A DNA stretch of 64,000 nucleotides. Source: a virus. The stretch is from positions 1-64,000 of the IMG/VR virus record IMGVR_UViG_3300050192_000013; one strand, given 5' to 3'. This document shows positions 30,277 through 39,210 of this stretch, piece after piece; position 1 is the first letter of the stretch; each line of letters starts with the position of its first letter. The notes under the pieces are model-generated. The model was given only the letters and a program-made list of their open reading frames with translations, ran no database searches and had not been told where the DNA came from. Made by a program: the position numbers and the translations under genes.

Positions 30277-31941
30277 ATGGCCGCACCCGCGTTAGTTCAG
30301 GCATCCACGTATCAAGTCCCAAGCCGCAAGGATGATAGCATCCGTGTGCCAGTGACGAAGCTCGACGTGCAGAGCGCGGAGCATATGCTCTACGCGGATG
30401 CATGGACTTCCATTGACCTGATCCAGGCGTCCGGCGTGCGGATGAAAAATCAGGCCGAGCGATTCCTTATCAAGCGGCCCAAGGAATTGTTCGACGTTTA
30501 CCAGGAACGCATCCGGCGTTTCACTCACGAGCCGATACTTGGCGTAGCGATTGGCTGGTACATCTCGGCCATGTTCCGCAAAGACCCGACTATTCAGCAA
30601 CCGAAAGGCGGCGGGACGGCAAGCGGCACTTGGTATGATGCGTTCCTTCAAAACTGCGACGGTGCGAATACGACGTTCATCGACGTGTGGCGCGAAATAT
30701 TCAAGCAGTTGTGCTTGAATCGCACCTGCTACGTATTGGTGGACCTGCCTAACAGTGGCGATATCGGCAACCCCGGCGTAATTCCCATCAGCCGCGCGGA
30801 CGAGCAGGCGCAAGGACTCGACAGGCCGCTGCTCACCGTTTACGATGCGCGGCAAGTGATTAACTTTAGCGCAGATAGTCGCGGGAATCTGCAATGGATC
30901 GTAATAAAGACGGAGCGCAAAGACCAGGAATTTCTTGGTGAGACGAAAGACGTAACGACGTGGTATTACTTCGACCGCCAGGAATACCGCGTGTATGAGC
31001 GTAAAGCTACGCACGGCACGACGTTGGACCAAACTTATGTAATCTACAACAGCAGCGGTGACCGCATCGATAACAACTCTCCGATGGCCACGTTAATCGA
31101 CCGTGGTCCGCATTCGCTGTCGAAGTTCAATCGCGTTCCCGTGCGGCGCATCGAAGTGCCCGACGCTCTGTGGTTAGGCAACCGTGCGTACATGCAGATG
31201 ATGACGCACATCAACAAAGAGAACGAGTACGACTGGGCGTTGACGATGAGTTGCCTCGCGCAACTGCTGGTTATCGGGCAGCAGGATCTTACCAACCTCA
31301 CAATCACAGAGGCCGGCTTCCTGCATTTGCCGGATGCCGCCGCGCATATCGAGTGGCTAGAGCCAAAAGGCACGTCATTCGAGGCGATGCAAAAGCGCAT
31401 CGACAACTTGCGGCAGGAAATCTTCCGCGTGCTGTATCTGCAAGCGCAGGGCAAGGATTCCAGCGCGACAGCAGCGGGTGCCTCCGGTTACTCGAAAGAA
31501 GTAGACATGATTCCGGCGTCCGATGCACTAAACGGATTCGGCAAGGTCGTGCGCCAAGGGATGCAGAACGTGCTTGATGATGTATCGATGGCGCGCGATG
31601 GCATCAGTACGCTCAAGTGGGACGTGAACGGCTTCCGGTTCGAGGTCAAGCCTGCAACGATTTCAATTGCGCTGTGCGATGAATATCTCTCGCTGCAAAT
31701 TCCCTCGGTAACTGCCGAAAAGGAAGTTCAGAAGCGAACCGTGCGCGACGTTCTGGACGGCTACAACCAAGACGTGATCGATAAGGCGTGCAAAGAAGTG
31801 GATGCGGCTCCATCGCAGCAAGAGCTAAAGGATCAACAGGCGCAAACGCAGGCTTCGATGTACCAACAGGCTTTCGATAAGGCCGACAATCGGGCTACGG
31901 CGAAGGATGAGCTTGGGCAGTTGAGTACGGCGAGTATTTGA
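30277..31941 (+). CDS. Portal protein (DUF4055-like)
   Basis: 554 residues. AWTSIDLIQASGVRMKNQAERFLIKRPKELFDVYQERIRRFTHEPILGVAIGWYIS is a portal-type N-terminus; the middle has NRVPVRRIEVPDALW...HINKENEYDWALTMSCLAQL and the end is a long Gln-rich helix. Forms the dodecameric ring for packaging and tail attachment. Position after TerL supports the call. Confidence 0.88.
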   Translation: MAAPALVQASTYQVPSRKDDSIRVPVTKLDVQSAEHMLYADAWTSIDLIQASGVRMKNQAERFLIKRPKELFDVYQERIRRFTHEPILGVAIGWYISAMFRKDPTIQQPKGGGTASGTWYDAFLQNCDGANTTFIDVWREIFKQLCLNRTCYVLVDLPNSGDIGNPGVIPISRADEQAQGLDRPLLTVYDARQVINFSADSRGNLQWIVIKTERKDQEFLGETKDVTTWYYFDRQEYRVYERKATHGTTLDQTYVIYNSSGDRIDNNSPMATLIDRGPHSLSKFNRVPVRRIEVPDALWLGNRAYMQMMTHINKENEYDWALTMSCLAQLLVIGQQDLTNLTITEAGFLHLPDAAAHIEWLEPKGTSFEAMQKRIDNLRQEIFRVLYLQAQGKDSSATAAGASGYSKEVDMIPASDALNGFGKVVRQGMQNVLDDVSMARDGISTLKWDVNGFRFEVKPATISIALCDEYLSLQIPSVTAEKEVQKRTVRDVLDGYNQDVIDKACKEVDAAPSQQELKDQQAQTQASMYQQAFDKADNRATAKDELGQLSTASI

Positions 31942-31973
31942 CGCGCATCCGCGAATGTGGTAACATGTAGGCT

Positions 31974-32273
31974 ATGGCAAATCGAGCAGTATCAATCCTT
32001 GACCCAATGAATCCCGAGCCGACAACTCCGGCTGCTATCGCCGCAGAACAGGCCGAATTAGCTGAACGGCAGAAGAAACTCGCGGACCAGTTGGCAGCAG
32101 GCAAGGATGCGGAGTTCGGGAAACTCACAAAGTCGGTCGCCGAGTTCAACCGCATCTTCAACGAGTCTTACATGCTTCAATTGGAAAAGGCTGCGCGCAA
32201 GTGTTCGCTGTGCCACCAGCCGGGGCATCGCGCCAAGGCGTGTCCGACGAAGGCGCAAGGCGGCGCGGAGTGA
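31974..32273 (+). CDS. Small protein with a CCHC zinc knuckle
   Basis: 99 residues. A charged coiled coil (AAIAAEQAELAERQKKLADQL) is followed by CSLCHQPGHRAKAC, a perfect C-x2-C-x4-H-x4-C knuckle of the retroviral nucleocapsid type. Such knuckles bind single-stranded nucleic acid. It follows the portal gene directly, so it may act on packaging or ejected DNA; that is inference. Confidence 0.8.
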   Translation: MANRAVSILDPMNPEPTTPAAIAAEQAELAERQKKLADQLAAGKDAEFGKLTKSVAEFNRIFNESYMLQLEKAARKCSLCHQPGHRAKACPTKAQGGAE

Positions 32274-32545
32274 CGAAGACGCTTTCTAGCGACGGCTATA
32301 CACGCGAAGGCTACAAAGGGGTGCTGTGGGCTTGCGATCAAGCGTTAGCCATGCGCGATGGTTACAATGTCCACCTAAGTAACGTCACGGCTTGTATCAG
32401 GTGGGCCAGTCGCGAATACACCCAAGCGAAACTAGCGCGGCACTTGGGTTTCTCCACATCCTACGTGAACGACGTGGTGAAGGGCAAGCGCGCGATTACG
32501 GAGGCATTCGTGCAGCGGGTGATTGAGCGCGGGGAGATGAAATAA
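32270..32545 (+). CDS. Cro/C1-type helix-turn-helix protein
   Basis: 91 residues from a GTG overlapping the preceding stop. REYTQAKLARHLGFSTSYVNDVVKGKRAITEAFVQRVIE is an XRE helix-turn-helix. An unusual place for a regulator, within the virion operon. Confidence 0.75.
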   Translation: MTKTLSSDGYTREGYKGVLWACDQALAMRDGYNVHLSNVTACIRWASREYTQAKLARHLGFSTSYVNDVVKGKRAITEAFVQRVIERGEMK

Positions 32546-32811
32546 TGGCCGGAGATGGAATGATGATTAGTTTTGAAACCGCTGCGAATGCTCCGTCAAT
32601 CAGCACAACTGTCGTCGGACCTCCGGTTCCTATTGGCGTCACGACGGCATTGCGCCGCGCTGGCCTGCTTCGTGATGATGAGCGCGTGCAGGGCATCTCG
32701 CGGTTCCCGAACGACGACACGATTCACATAACGGTTGAAGGGGAGCCGGTTCCAATGGGAGAATGTGCGACCTGCCATGAACGATGGGCCGCGTGCGTAT
32801 GCGATTGGTGA
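32545..32811 (+). CDS. Hypothetical protein with C-terminal Cys cluster
   Basis: 88 residues. Beta-rich body, C-terminus CATCHERWAACVCDW likely binds zinc. Starts at the last base of the previous stop (TAATG). Confidence 0.65.
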   Translation: MAGDGMMISFETAANAPSISTTVVGPPVPIGVTTALRRAGLLRDDERVQGISRFPNDDTIHITVEGEPVPMGECATCHERWAACVCDW

Positions 32812-32814
32812 ACA

Positions 32815-33126
32815 ATGTTCAAAATAGTCAGAGTCCAATTAACGCCGCAAGGAACACTCGAAAAGCTAACCACGCCAATAGCCGTCGTGTCGTGCGATGA
32901 ACGCGACTGCGGCGCATACATATCGCTCCAGTTCCCGTTCGCCAATGCGCGCGAAGGCCACGTCCAACTACTTCCTGCGCTGGCGCAGAACGGATGGCTG
33001 ATTGACCTCGACATGCATCGATGCCCAGGCCACGCGAAAGAATTATTGGCCGCGCAGAATCTTGTGCAGATCGCCAAATCCATGCCGCACGTTATCGACG
33101 TGAATCCAGACAGAAAGGTCCAGTAA
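32815..33126 (+). CDS. Hypothetical protein
   Basis: 103 residues: FKIVRVQLTPQGTLEKL..VVSCDERDCGAYISLQFPF, Cys/His scattered (HRCPGH), possible zinc site. Unknown. Confidence 0.6.
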   Translation: MFKIVRVQLTPQGTLEKLTTPIAVVSCDERDCGAYISLQFPFANAREGHVQLLPALAQNGWLIDLDMHRCPGHAKELLAAQNLVQIAKSMPHVIDVNPDRKVQ

Positions 33127-33293
33127 TGGCAACCGTGGAAATGTATTGCTTACTTGACGCGAACGGATGCACAAAGCCAGCGCCGGGATACGAACATTTG
33201 ATCGGCAACCCTCCTGAGTACCGGTTGGTAATCGGGAGCAACGGCCTGCCGGTGTACACGGAAATAATGGATGACAATGGGGGCGGTGATTAG
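33126..33293 (+). CDS. Small hypothetical protein
   Basis: 55 residues (MATVEMYCLLDANGCTKPAPGYEH...). TAATG overlap with the previous gene; its TAG abuts the next GTG start. Confidence 0.55.
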   Translation: MATVEMYCLLDANGCTKPAPGYEHLIGNPPEYRLVIGSNGLPVYTEIMDDNGGGD

Positions 33294-35495
33294 GTGGCAG
33301 CCATTGGGGGCGCTCCGCTGATTACGACGTTCAAGACGACTACCACAGGAGAACTGGTCGCCGCGTTTCTCGTCGAAGTCGCCAAACATAAGCCGCAGGA
33401 CGACAACGCGCTGCGATGCTACGAATGGGCTTACCTATTAGACCCTACGTCGGGCGTGGCAGTAAATGCCATGGGCCGGTGCCTTCTGCTGCAAGGTCAA
33501 CATAGCGAGGCAGTGAGTGTATTTGGTGTCGCGTGCTTATTGCTGCCGAAATCACCGGAGCCGTTGGTTAATCTGGCTGCTGCGGCTATCGCGCTGGGCG
33601 ATTACGGCGCTGCTGAGCGGGCTTGTTCTATCGCGGTTAAGCTGAACAAGCAATTCCCCGCTGCATACTCGCATTGGGCTGCTGCGCTAGAACGCCAAGA
33701 AAAGTGGGATGCGGCTGAGGACATCATATGCACTGGATTGCTTGCATGCCCAGACGACCACGATCTGCTGTACGCGCAGTCGATGTACCTACTGAAGTCC
33801 GCCAGCACGCCAGCGGAATGGAAACGCGCGTGGGAAGGTTACGAACATCGCCCCGCGCATGTGCAGTTAGTTGAACGACTCGACAACATTCAGGAATGGA
33901 AAGGTGAATCGCTGGTAGGCCACAACCTACTGGTGTGCGCAGAACAGGGACTGGGCGACCAAATCATGTTCTCGCGGTACATCACGGATTTATTGAAAAC
34001 AGCCGAAACTGTGCATGTGCATGTCAGGCCGGAACTGGCGCGCTTATTTGTGAATACGTTCGGATGGGGCGATTTCGTAAGGCTGCCCGGTGCTCACATC
34101 ACCACAACCGAATCCGAACTACCCGCCGATATCGACCGCTGGGTAGCAATGGGAAGCCTGCCTTCGCGATTTCCATACGTTACCGGTCGTCCAAATCCTC
34201 GTTATTTGGCTGGCGAGCGTAAGCCCGTGAACGATGGCACGTATCGCGTCGGCCTGTGCTGGAAGGGCAACCCGGCGCACTATCAAAATCCGATGCGGTC
34301 GATGAGCTTCGATGCGTACCGTCCATTGCTTGACATTCCAGGATGTCAGTTCTTCTCGCTGCAACAGGACGACACTGAATCCGGCTTGCCTAATCTGTGC
34401 GCAGATGCGGTGGACATGCAAGCCACAGCGGACGCCATCGACACGCTGGATTTGGTAATCACGGTGGATACGGCCATCGTGCATCTGACTGGCGCATTAG
34501 GAATACGGACTTGGCTCATACATCCGACTACGTATAAGGACTGGCGATGGAATCACGGATGGTACGCCAGCGTTTCGCATAACACGCCTACCGATCTGCG
34601 CAGCAAAGTGTCGCAATATTTTTACACACTCAACGAACCATCCGTCGAAGTGGTAAAGCGCGCGCTGTACGATAACTACGAAGTACCGCTTGCAATCGAA
34701 GACAACTCCGATGTGCCGATATTCTTCATTTCCGATTGCCGTTACGGTCGCATGAAGTACTATCCGACCGACAAATGGCTAGGCCGAAGTCTCCAGACGT
34801 ATGGCGAGTGGAGCGAATCCGAGGTTGACCTATTCCGTGCGCTGGTGAAACCCGGTAACCACGTGGCGGATATCGGCGCGAACATCGGTAGCCATACTAT
34901 CGCACTAAGTGCCATTGTTGGGGCGGAAGGCATGGTCCACGCGTTTGAGCCGTTCCCGGCAACCTACAAGGCGCTGCTCGACAACATAACGTCGTGCTTG
35001 GCGCTTGGCGACGTGCTGCTAGACGTCCGCAACTGCGCGTTGGGTGAACGTGAGGAAATCATTCGCTGCGGCAAGCCAGACCCGCGCAACCCCGGTGGTT
35101 ACGAATTGAAGGAAGGCGACGAAGCGGATATTCAGGTGCGCCGGTTGGACGACCTGGATATCGAGCGGCTGGACTTCGCTAAGATCGACGTTGAGGGATT
35201 CGAGATGCAAGTGCTCAACGGCGGCGAGGAAACCATCGCGCGGTGTCGCCCAATTCTATACGTGGAGGCAGACAGGCCAGGAGCGTATTCCGCTATCTCG
35301 CATTGGATGATGGAGCACGGTTACCGCGTGCATTTGCACAAGCCGCCGCTGTTTAATCCCCAGAACTTCAACGGGTATCCCACTAACATCTGGGGTAATA
35401 TCGTTAGCCTGATGCTGTTGGGGATTCCGTGCGAGAAGTTCCCCGAGGTAGATGGGATCAAGAATTTGGAACGGGTACGGCTAAAGAAGATATGA
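33294..35495 (+). CDS. TPR - glycosyltransferase - FkbM methyltransferase fusion
   Basis: 733 residues, GTG start. Residues ~20-190 are TPR-like helices (PTSGVAVNAMGRCLLLQGQHSEA). Residues ~196-460 are a GT-B-type glycosyltransferase half: AEQGLGDQIMFSRY (216-229), VGLCWKGNPAHYQN (319-332), DLVITVDTAIVHLTGALG (386-403), as in TPR-linked transferases. Residues ~500-733 are an FkbM-type methyltransferase: VADIGANIGSHT (524-535), HAFEPFP and FAKIDVEGFEMQVL. Suggests synthesis of a methylated glycan on a virion or host-surface target. It lies inside the head module. Confidence 0.88.
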   Translation: MAAIGGAPLITTFKTTTTGELVAAFLVEVAKHKPQDDNALRCYEWAYLLDPTSGVAVNAMGRCLLLQGQHSEAVSVFGVACLLLPKSPEPLVNLAAAAIALGDYGAAERACSIAVKLNKQFPAAYSHWAAALERQEKWDAAEDIICTGLLACPDDHDLLYAQSMYLLKSASTPAEWKRAWEGYEHRPAHVQLVERLDNIQEWKGESLVGHNLLVCAEQGLGDQIMFSRYITDLLKTAETVHVHVRPELARLFVNTFGWGDFVRLPGAHITTTESELPADIDRWVAMGSLPSRFPYVTGRPNPRYLAGERKPVNDGTYRVGLCWKGNPAHYQNPMRSMSFDAYRPLLDIPGCQFFSLQQDDTESGLPNLCADAVDMQATADAIDTLDLVITVDTAIVHLTGALGIRTWLIHPTTYKDWRWNHGWYASVSHNTPTDLRSKVSQYFYTLNEPSVEVVKRALYDNYEVPLAIEDNSDVPIFFISDCRYGRMKYYPTDKWLGRSLQTYGEWSESEVDLFRALVKPGNHVADIGANIGSHTIALSAIVGAEGMVHAFEPFPATYKALLDNITSCLALGDVLLDVRNCALGEREEIIRCGKPDPRNPGGYELKEGDEADIQVRRLDDLDIERLDFAKIDVEGFEMQVLNGGEETIARCRPILYVEADRPGAYSAISHWMMEHGYRVHLHKPPLFNPQNFNGYPTNIWGNIVSLMLLGIPCEKFPEVDGIKNLERVRLKKI

Positions 35496-35746
35496 TGCGG
35501 CGTTTTGAGCTAAGCGATGGCGCATACGTGGAGTTGCGATGCAATGGAAGGCGTGCAGAAGTAGCATCGTTTATCAAAGATTCGCGAATGCTAAAGTATC
35601 ACAAGATTAAACACCGTCGCGGCGCGTGGGCTCCGATGCGTAGCATCCCAATACTACTGGAACTTCGCGGCTCGAATGAATGGACCGAAGCGTTATTCTG
35701 GCTGGCGATGCACGAACGGGTACGGCTGAAGAAGGTAGGGATATGA
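35492..35746 (+). CDS. Small basic hypothetical protein
   Basis: 84 residues from ATG 35492, overlapping the previous stop. Ends HERVRLKKVGI, nearly the same as the ERVRLKKI end of the preceding fusion protein, with matching DNA, so one junction is a duplicate of the other. Confidence 0.6.
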   Translation: MMRRFELSDGAYVELRCNGRRAEVASFIKDSRMLKYHKIKHRRGAWAPMRSIPILLELRGSNEWTEALFWLAMHERVRLKKVGI

Positions 35747-36240
35747 GTTTCGGTTTTGAGAATATCGACGGAAAGTCGGTGCCATGGGGATACTCCAGCG
35801 TTCGCGACTGGTTCGACTCGGTAATTATGTCATTCCCCGCGCCATGGAAAGTCGCCCCACTCGAAGGTAAGTACTACGGCACTACGATACTTGACGCCAG
35901 GAACTTTGAGATACTAAGCTTCTGGAACTCTGTTGGAGAGCCATCTCGTAGGGAGAAGGAAGACTTCACTAAAGGCTGGACGCCGGAAGCGTGGGCTGAA
36001 TATTGTTGCGATTCTCACTGGGAATCAGCGGCTACGTTGAGCGTAGCTGAAGCGGTTGTGGCATTGCGGAATGTATCAGAAAGGAGTTGGATTGTTGCAG
36101 AAGGCGGCGAACTAGCGCAAATCATCTTCATGTACGGACACTGGGAAACGCCAATACTTAAGGACGTCCAATGCGGCGGCCCCGGAAAGCGCGCAATAGA
36201 ACCTCAAGATAAGGATATGCGAAGGATGATGGGGATATGA
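35743..36240 (+). CDS. Hypothetical protein
   Basis: 165 residues from ATG 35743 (ATGA overlap). SVPWGYSSVRDWFDSVIMSFPAPWKVAPLEGKYYGTTILDARNFEIL is globular with several Trp. No family recognised. Confidence 0.6.
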   Translation: MSFGFENIDGKSVPWGYSSVRDWFDSVIMSFPAPWKVAPLEGKYYGTTILDARNFEILSFWNSVGEPSRREKEDFTKGWTPEAWAEYCCDSHWESAATLSVAEAVVALRNVSERSWIVAEGGELAQIIFMYGHWETPILKDVQCGGPGKRAIEPQDKDMRRMMGI

Positions 36241-36491
36241 CGCAACGCGAAGGAAGAAAGCAACGAACAGTTAGGCGGATCGGCGCTGGACTGCCAGATG
36301 GTGATCGACGTAACAAAGCGAATTACGCTACTGGCAAGATGAAGCGTGCGGGTGTTTACGCGACGTCCCATTCGTTGCCGGTCGTCCCAATCGTCGGTAT
36401 TTGGCCGGAAAACCGATATGAATTTAACAAGAAATTCCCGTTGGTGTCACTAGATGCGTCGGCACTAACCGATCAAAATGAGCGACAGTAA
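36237..36491 (+). CDS. Chimeric small ORF containing an out-of-frame glycosyltransferase fragment
   Basis: 84 residues. DNA at about 36366-36410 is roughly 82% identical to the FPYVTGRPNPRYLAG-coding segment of the fusion gene (34168-34212) but is read here in a different frame. The C-terminus LDASALTDQNERQ and the following bases match the end of the gene at 37084. Probably a recombination product. Confidence 0.45.
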   Translation: MTQREGRKQRTVRRIGAGLPDGDRRNKANYATGKMKRAGVYATSHSLPVVPIVGIWPENRYEFNKKFPLVSLDASALTDQNERQ

Positions 36492-36793
36492 TGGCTAAAG
36501 TCTTGCCGCGCAAGAAGGCGGTCACTTTCGCGCGGGCTGACGTTAATCCGCGTAATTCCTATTACCCGCGATTGATGCTTGGAGACATCGTGCGGCTCAA
36601 CTCTGGCGGCCCAAATATGAGGGTAGAGTTCCAGAACTCATTGCGAGACAAGTCTGGAAACTTCCACTACGCCACTTGCTCTTGGAATACTACTCAAGAC
36701 TGGGATGCGCAACTTGGCGGAGGCGCGTATTGCGCAACTTTCGATGAACGAATGCTAACGTTGGTGGATGGAAAGATAGCAAAATCGCTTTAG
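36491..36793 (+). CDS. YodC/DUF2158-like small protein
   Basis: 100 residues. LMLGDIVRLNSGGPNMRVEFQNS...CSWNTTQDWDAQ...CATFDERMLTLV follows the DUF2158 pattern (GD.V.L.SGGP.M.V...C.W....F....L), an SH3-like barrel of unknown function. Confidence 0.72.
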   Translation: MAKVLPRKKAVTFARADVNPRNSYYPRLMLGDIVRLNSGGPNMRVEFQNSLRDKSGNFHYATCSWNTTQDWDAQLGGGAYCATFDERMLTLVDGKIAKSL

Positions 36794-36807
36794 CGTCATT
36801 CGATGCC

Positions 36808-36864
36808 ATGGCGCGATACCGTGAGGAACCTGTGCCGTATCTGGAAGCCAAGGAGTCCGTATGA
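36808..36864 (+). CDS. Tiny ORF
   Basis: 18 residues (MARYREEPVPYLEAKESV); TGA overlaps the next ATG. Overlap is the only support. Confidence 0.25.
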   Translation: MARYREEPVPYLEAKESV

Positions 36865-37097
36865 TTCGCGGAATGGCCTACCGCGCGACGATGCGCATCG
36901 CGCACCATTTCAATTGGCACTACGCGCCTCCAGTGCATCCAGAAGGTGATACGGTGCTGTGGTGTAAGTGGTGCGGATTACGACAGAAGACGGCGAGTGC
37001 GCCGGTGAACAGCATCCACATACGCGCGCTCGTGACGTCACTCCGAAAAGAATTAGGCTCAGCCTACATAAAAGGAGCATCCAATGAGTCGCTTTGA
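36861..37097 (+). CDS. Small hypothetical protein with CxxC
   Basis: 78 residues: AHHFNWHYAPPVHPEGDTVLWCKWCGLRQ, a His/Cys cluster. Overlaps the next gene by 14 nt. Confidence 0.55.
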   Translation: MIRGMAYRATMRIAHHFNWHYAPPVHPEGDTVLWCKWCGLRQKTASAPVNSIHIRALVTSLRKELGSAYIKGASNESL

Positions 37098-37440
37098 TCC
37101 TGAATGGAAATTACTCCCGCACTATGCGCGCTTGTACGTTGACAAACACACAGGAATCGTACTCGGCTCTATCGATACTGGCGATGTGTTTTACGCGGCA
37201 GGCGAAGTGTCGCCGGATGCCATTTGGTATAGCCAGATCGATGATGTCGTAGCGGGCAAGACGATGAAGTCCCGCCACGTTGGCGAAGACTCGGCAACCG
37301 ATACAGTGGAACGATTTGTGCGGATGGCAGAGAATGGGACGCCTAACTGGTATGAATTTTACAGAGCCAAGGCCTGCGAATCTCGCCAGTTTGTACCGTG
37401 CGATGCGTCGGCACTGGCTAACGAAAAGGAGCGACAGTAA
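37084..37440 (+). CDS. Hypothetical protein
   Basis: 118 residues starting after AAAGGAG. Globular (WKLLPHYARLYVDKHTGIVLGSIDTGDVFY). C-terminus CDASALANEKERQ duplicates that of the ORF at 36237. TAATGG junction to the next gene. Confidence 0.6.
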   Translation: MSRFDPEWKLLPHYARLYVDKHTGIVLGSIDTGDVFYAAGEVSPDAIWYSQIDDVVAGKTMKSRHVGEDSATDTVERFVRMAENGTPNWYEFYRAKACESRQFVPCDASALANEKERQ

Positions 37441-37907
37441 TGGCAAACGCAACGACAATCGACAACCTAATCACAGCAGCACAGATGGAAGCATCGCTGG
37501 CTGGTCAGTACTCGCTCGACATGACCGTCTTGAAGTATCAGGACGTGAAATGGGTCGGCAAATTCATTAAGGGCATGTACAAAGACGCCGAATGCTGGCT
37601 GCGCGGCGACATTATGGAGCGCCTGTGCCAACTGGGCGCCAGCGTCAAGTATCAGGCAGACGCAGTGGTCTACAACGACACCGTTACCGCTGTGTTCGAT
37701 CTTGCCATCGGCAACGAGACGGCGGTCGCGGAATTTGCGGAGAAGGCCGGAGAAGCAGCGATGAACGAAGGCGACCGGCATACAGCACATCTATTCGATC
37801 ATCTCCAGAAGCGCACAGACCGTCACGTCGGCGAACTGAAGGCGCAACGCGCGCTTGTCTCCAAGTTAGACGAAGCGAATTACATCGGCTCGCGTCTCGC
37901 GGACTAA
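37440..37907 (+). CDS. Bacterioferritin-like fold protein with eroded diiron site
   Basis: 155 residues. Helical order and sequence (MEASLAGQYSLDMTVLKYQ..., IMERLCQLGASVKYQ, HLFDHLQKRTDRHVGELKAQRALVSKLDEANYIGSRL) follow bacterioferritin; the last segment matches its E-E-x-H-I-D-W-L-E...L...NYL pattern. The first ligand Glu (E18) and a His in DRH remain, but the ExxH pairs read DAEC and TDRH. So the fold is likely kept while classical iron oxidation is probably lost. Neighbour genes give no function. Confidence 0.6.
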   Translation: MANATTIDNLITAAQMEASLAGQYSLDMTVLKYQDVKWVGKFIKGMYKDAECWLRGDIMERLCQLGASVKYQADAVVYNDTVTAVFDLAIGNETAVAEFAEKAGEAAMNEGDRHTAHLFDHLQKRTDRHVGELKAQRALVSKLDEANYIGSRLAD

Positions 37908-37916
37908 GGTAACGAA

Positions 37917-38312
37917 ATGACGCGATTTGAAGAACTAGCCAAGCAGATTGAAACCAATGCGGGAACGGGCACGCCAATGCCAGCGTATCGCTGCCACAAG
38001 GAAGTATGGGCGCTGAAAATCAAGGAGATTCAACGCGAGACACTTCCGGTCTGGAAAGGCGCTACGTGCAGGGGGAGCTTCGCGCTTGGAAGTGCTTGTG
38101 GACATTGCGAACGCTGTAAGTGGGAACTAGTGCACGGGCCAAAAATGGGCACAATCGTCGTACCGGAAGGCCACTTCGGACCCATCGCGGTTACTGCGGA
38201 GTTCATAGAAAAGCATCAGCCGCATGTTGGCGGCTATCTCGTCTTCTATAAAGACGGCTACAAGTCGTTCTCGCCCGCCGAAGCATTCGAGGACGGCTAC
38301 ACCAGAATCTAG
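37917..38312 (+). CDS. Conserved phage hypothetical protein
   Basis: 131 residues. MPAYRCHKEVWALKIKEIQ...PEGHFGPIAVTAEFIEKHQPHVGGYLVFYKDGYKSFSPAEAFEDGYTRI is a common phage/bacterial family of unknown function. An insertion with four Cys (CRGSFALGSACGHCERCKW) lies in the middle. Confidence 0.78.
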   Translation: MTRFEELAKQIETNAGTGTPMPAYRCHKEVWALKIKEIQRETLPVWKGATCRGSFALGSACGHCERCKWELVHGPKMGTIVVPEGHFGPIAVTAEFIEKHQPHVGGYLVFYKDGYKSFSPAEAFEDGYTRI

Positions 38313-38409
38313 TAGTATCGCAAAGAATACCGCAAGTTTACTTTGCAATGTTTTCGTAGTACCAATCAAACGGGCCGCGCCGTCTCGCGGGAGAATCACA
38401 AAGGACAGT

Positions 38410-39210
38410 ATGGATAAACAGGGACAAGCCGCCGCTGCGGGCGCTTCCGATACAAACAACGCAGGAGCAGGTACGGGTACGGCAGATGCGCCGCCAGCAT
38501 GGTTCGCGGCAGCACTGGCGACAGCACTCAACGATACGAGTAGCAAACTGGAGCAGTCGATGGACAAGAAAATCAACGCCATCGATAAACGGTTGAAGGC
38601 ATTCTCGAAAACGCCGGAGGCGCAAGCGGACGCTACCAACGGAACGGCTGCCGCCGCCGAAGGTGCGGACGCCGCGCACGCGGGCGAAGCGGCGAACGGG
38701 GCGACCAACGGAACTGCCGCTGCTGGCGATAGCGACCCGAAGGCAAACGCCGCAGTCCTTCGCTTACAGCGTGAACTTTCAGCAGTGATGAGTAAAGTGA
38801 CCGTGCTGGAGCAGGACAAGGAAACGCTGAAGAAAGACGGCATGGCGAAGGATCGAGCCATAGCGCTGAAGGATGCGATGGAAGGCGTTCCGTGGTTCAA
38901 CGACACTACGCGGGATATCGTGTTCAAGACTCAACTGCCAGAGATGAAGCAGGACGACCGAGGCGCGTACTTCTTCGAGACCACGGACGGCAAGCCGTTC
39001 TTCGCTAAGGATTGGATTGAGAAGATCGCCACAGAAAATCCCAACTGGCTCAAGGCGGAAGGTCGGCGTGGCTCCGGCGCTACCAACGGCAATATCCTAT
39101 GGCAAAAGGGCGGAACGAACCTGGGGGATATCACGCAAGAAAACGTCAAAGACAGAGGTAAGCGAGACGCAATCGCCGCCGATATCGTTTCGGTCTTGAC
39201 AAACAGATAG
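38410..39210 (+). CDS. Putative scaffolding protein
   Basis: 266 residues from ATG 38410, preceded by AAGGACA. Ala/Gly/Thr-rich N-terminus, a coiled coil around 105-150 (VLRLQRELSAVMSKVTVLEQDKETLKK) and a C-terminal basic region. Immediately upstream of the capsid gene, the usual scaffold place. Confidence 0.72.
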   Translation: MDKQGQAAAAGASDTNNAGAGTGTADAPPAWFAAALATALNDTSSKLEQSMDKKINAIDKRLKAFSKTPEAQADATNGTAAAAEGADAAHAGEAANGATNGTAAAGDSDPKANAAVLRLQRELSAVMSKVTVLEQDKETLKKDGMAKDRAIALKDAMEGVPWFNDTTRDIVFKTQLPEMKQDDRGAYFFETTDGKPFFAKDWIEKIATENPNWLKAEGRRGSGATNGNILWQKGGTNLGDITQENVKDRGKRDAIAADIVSVLTNR

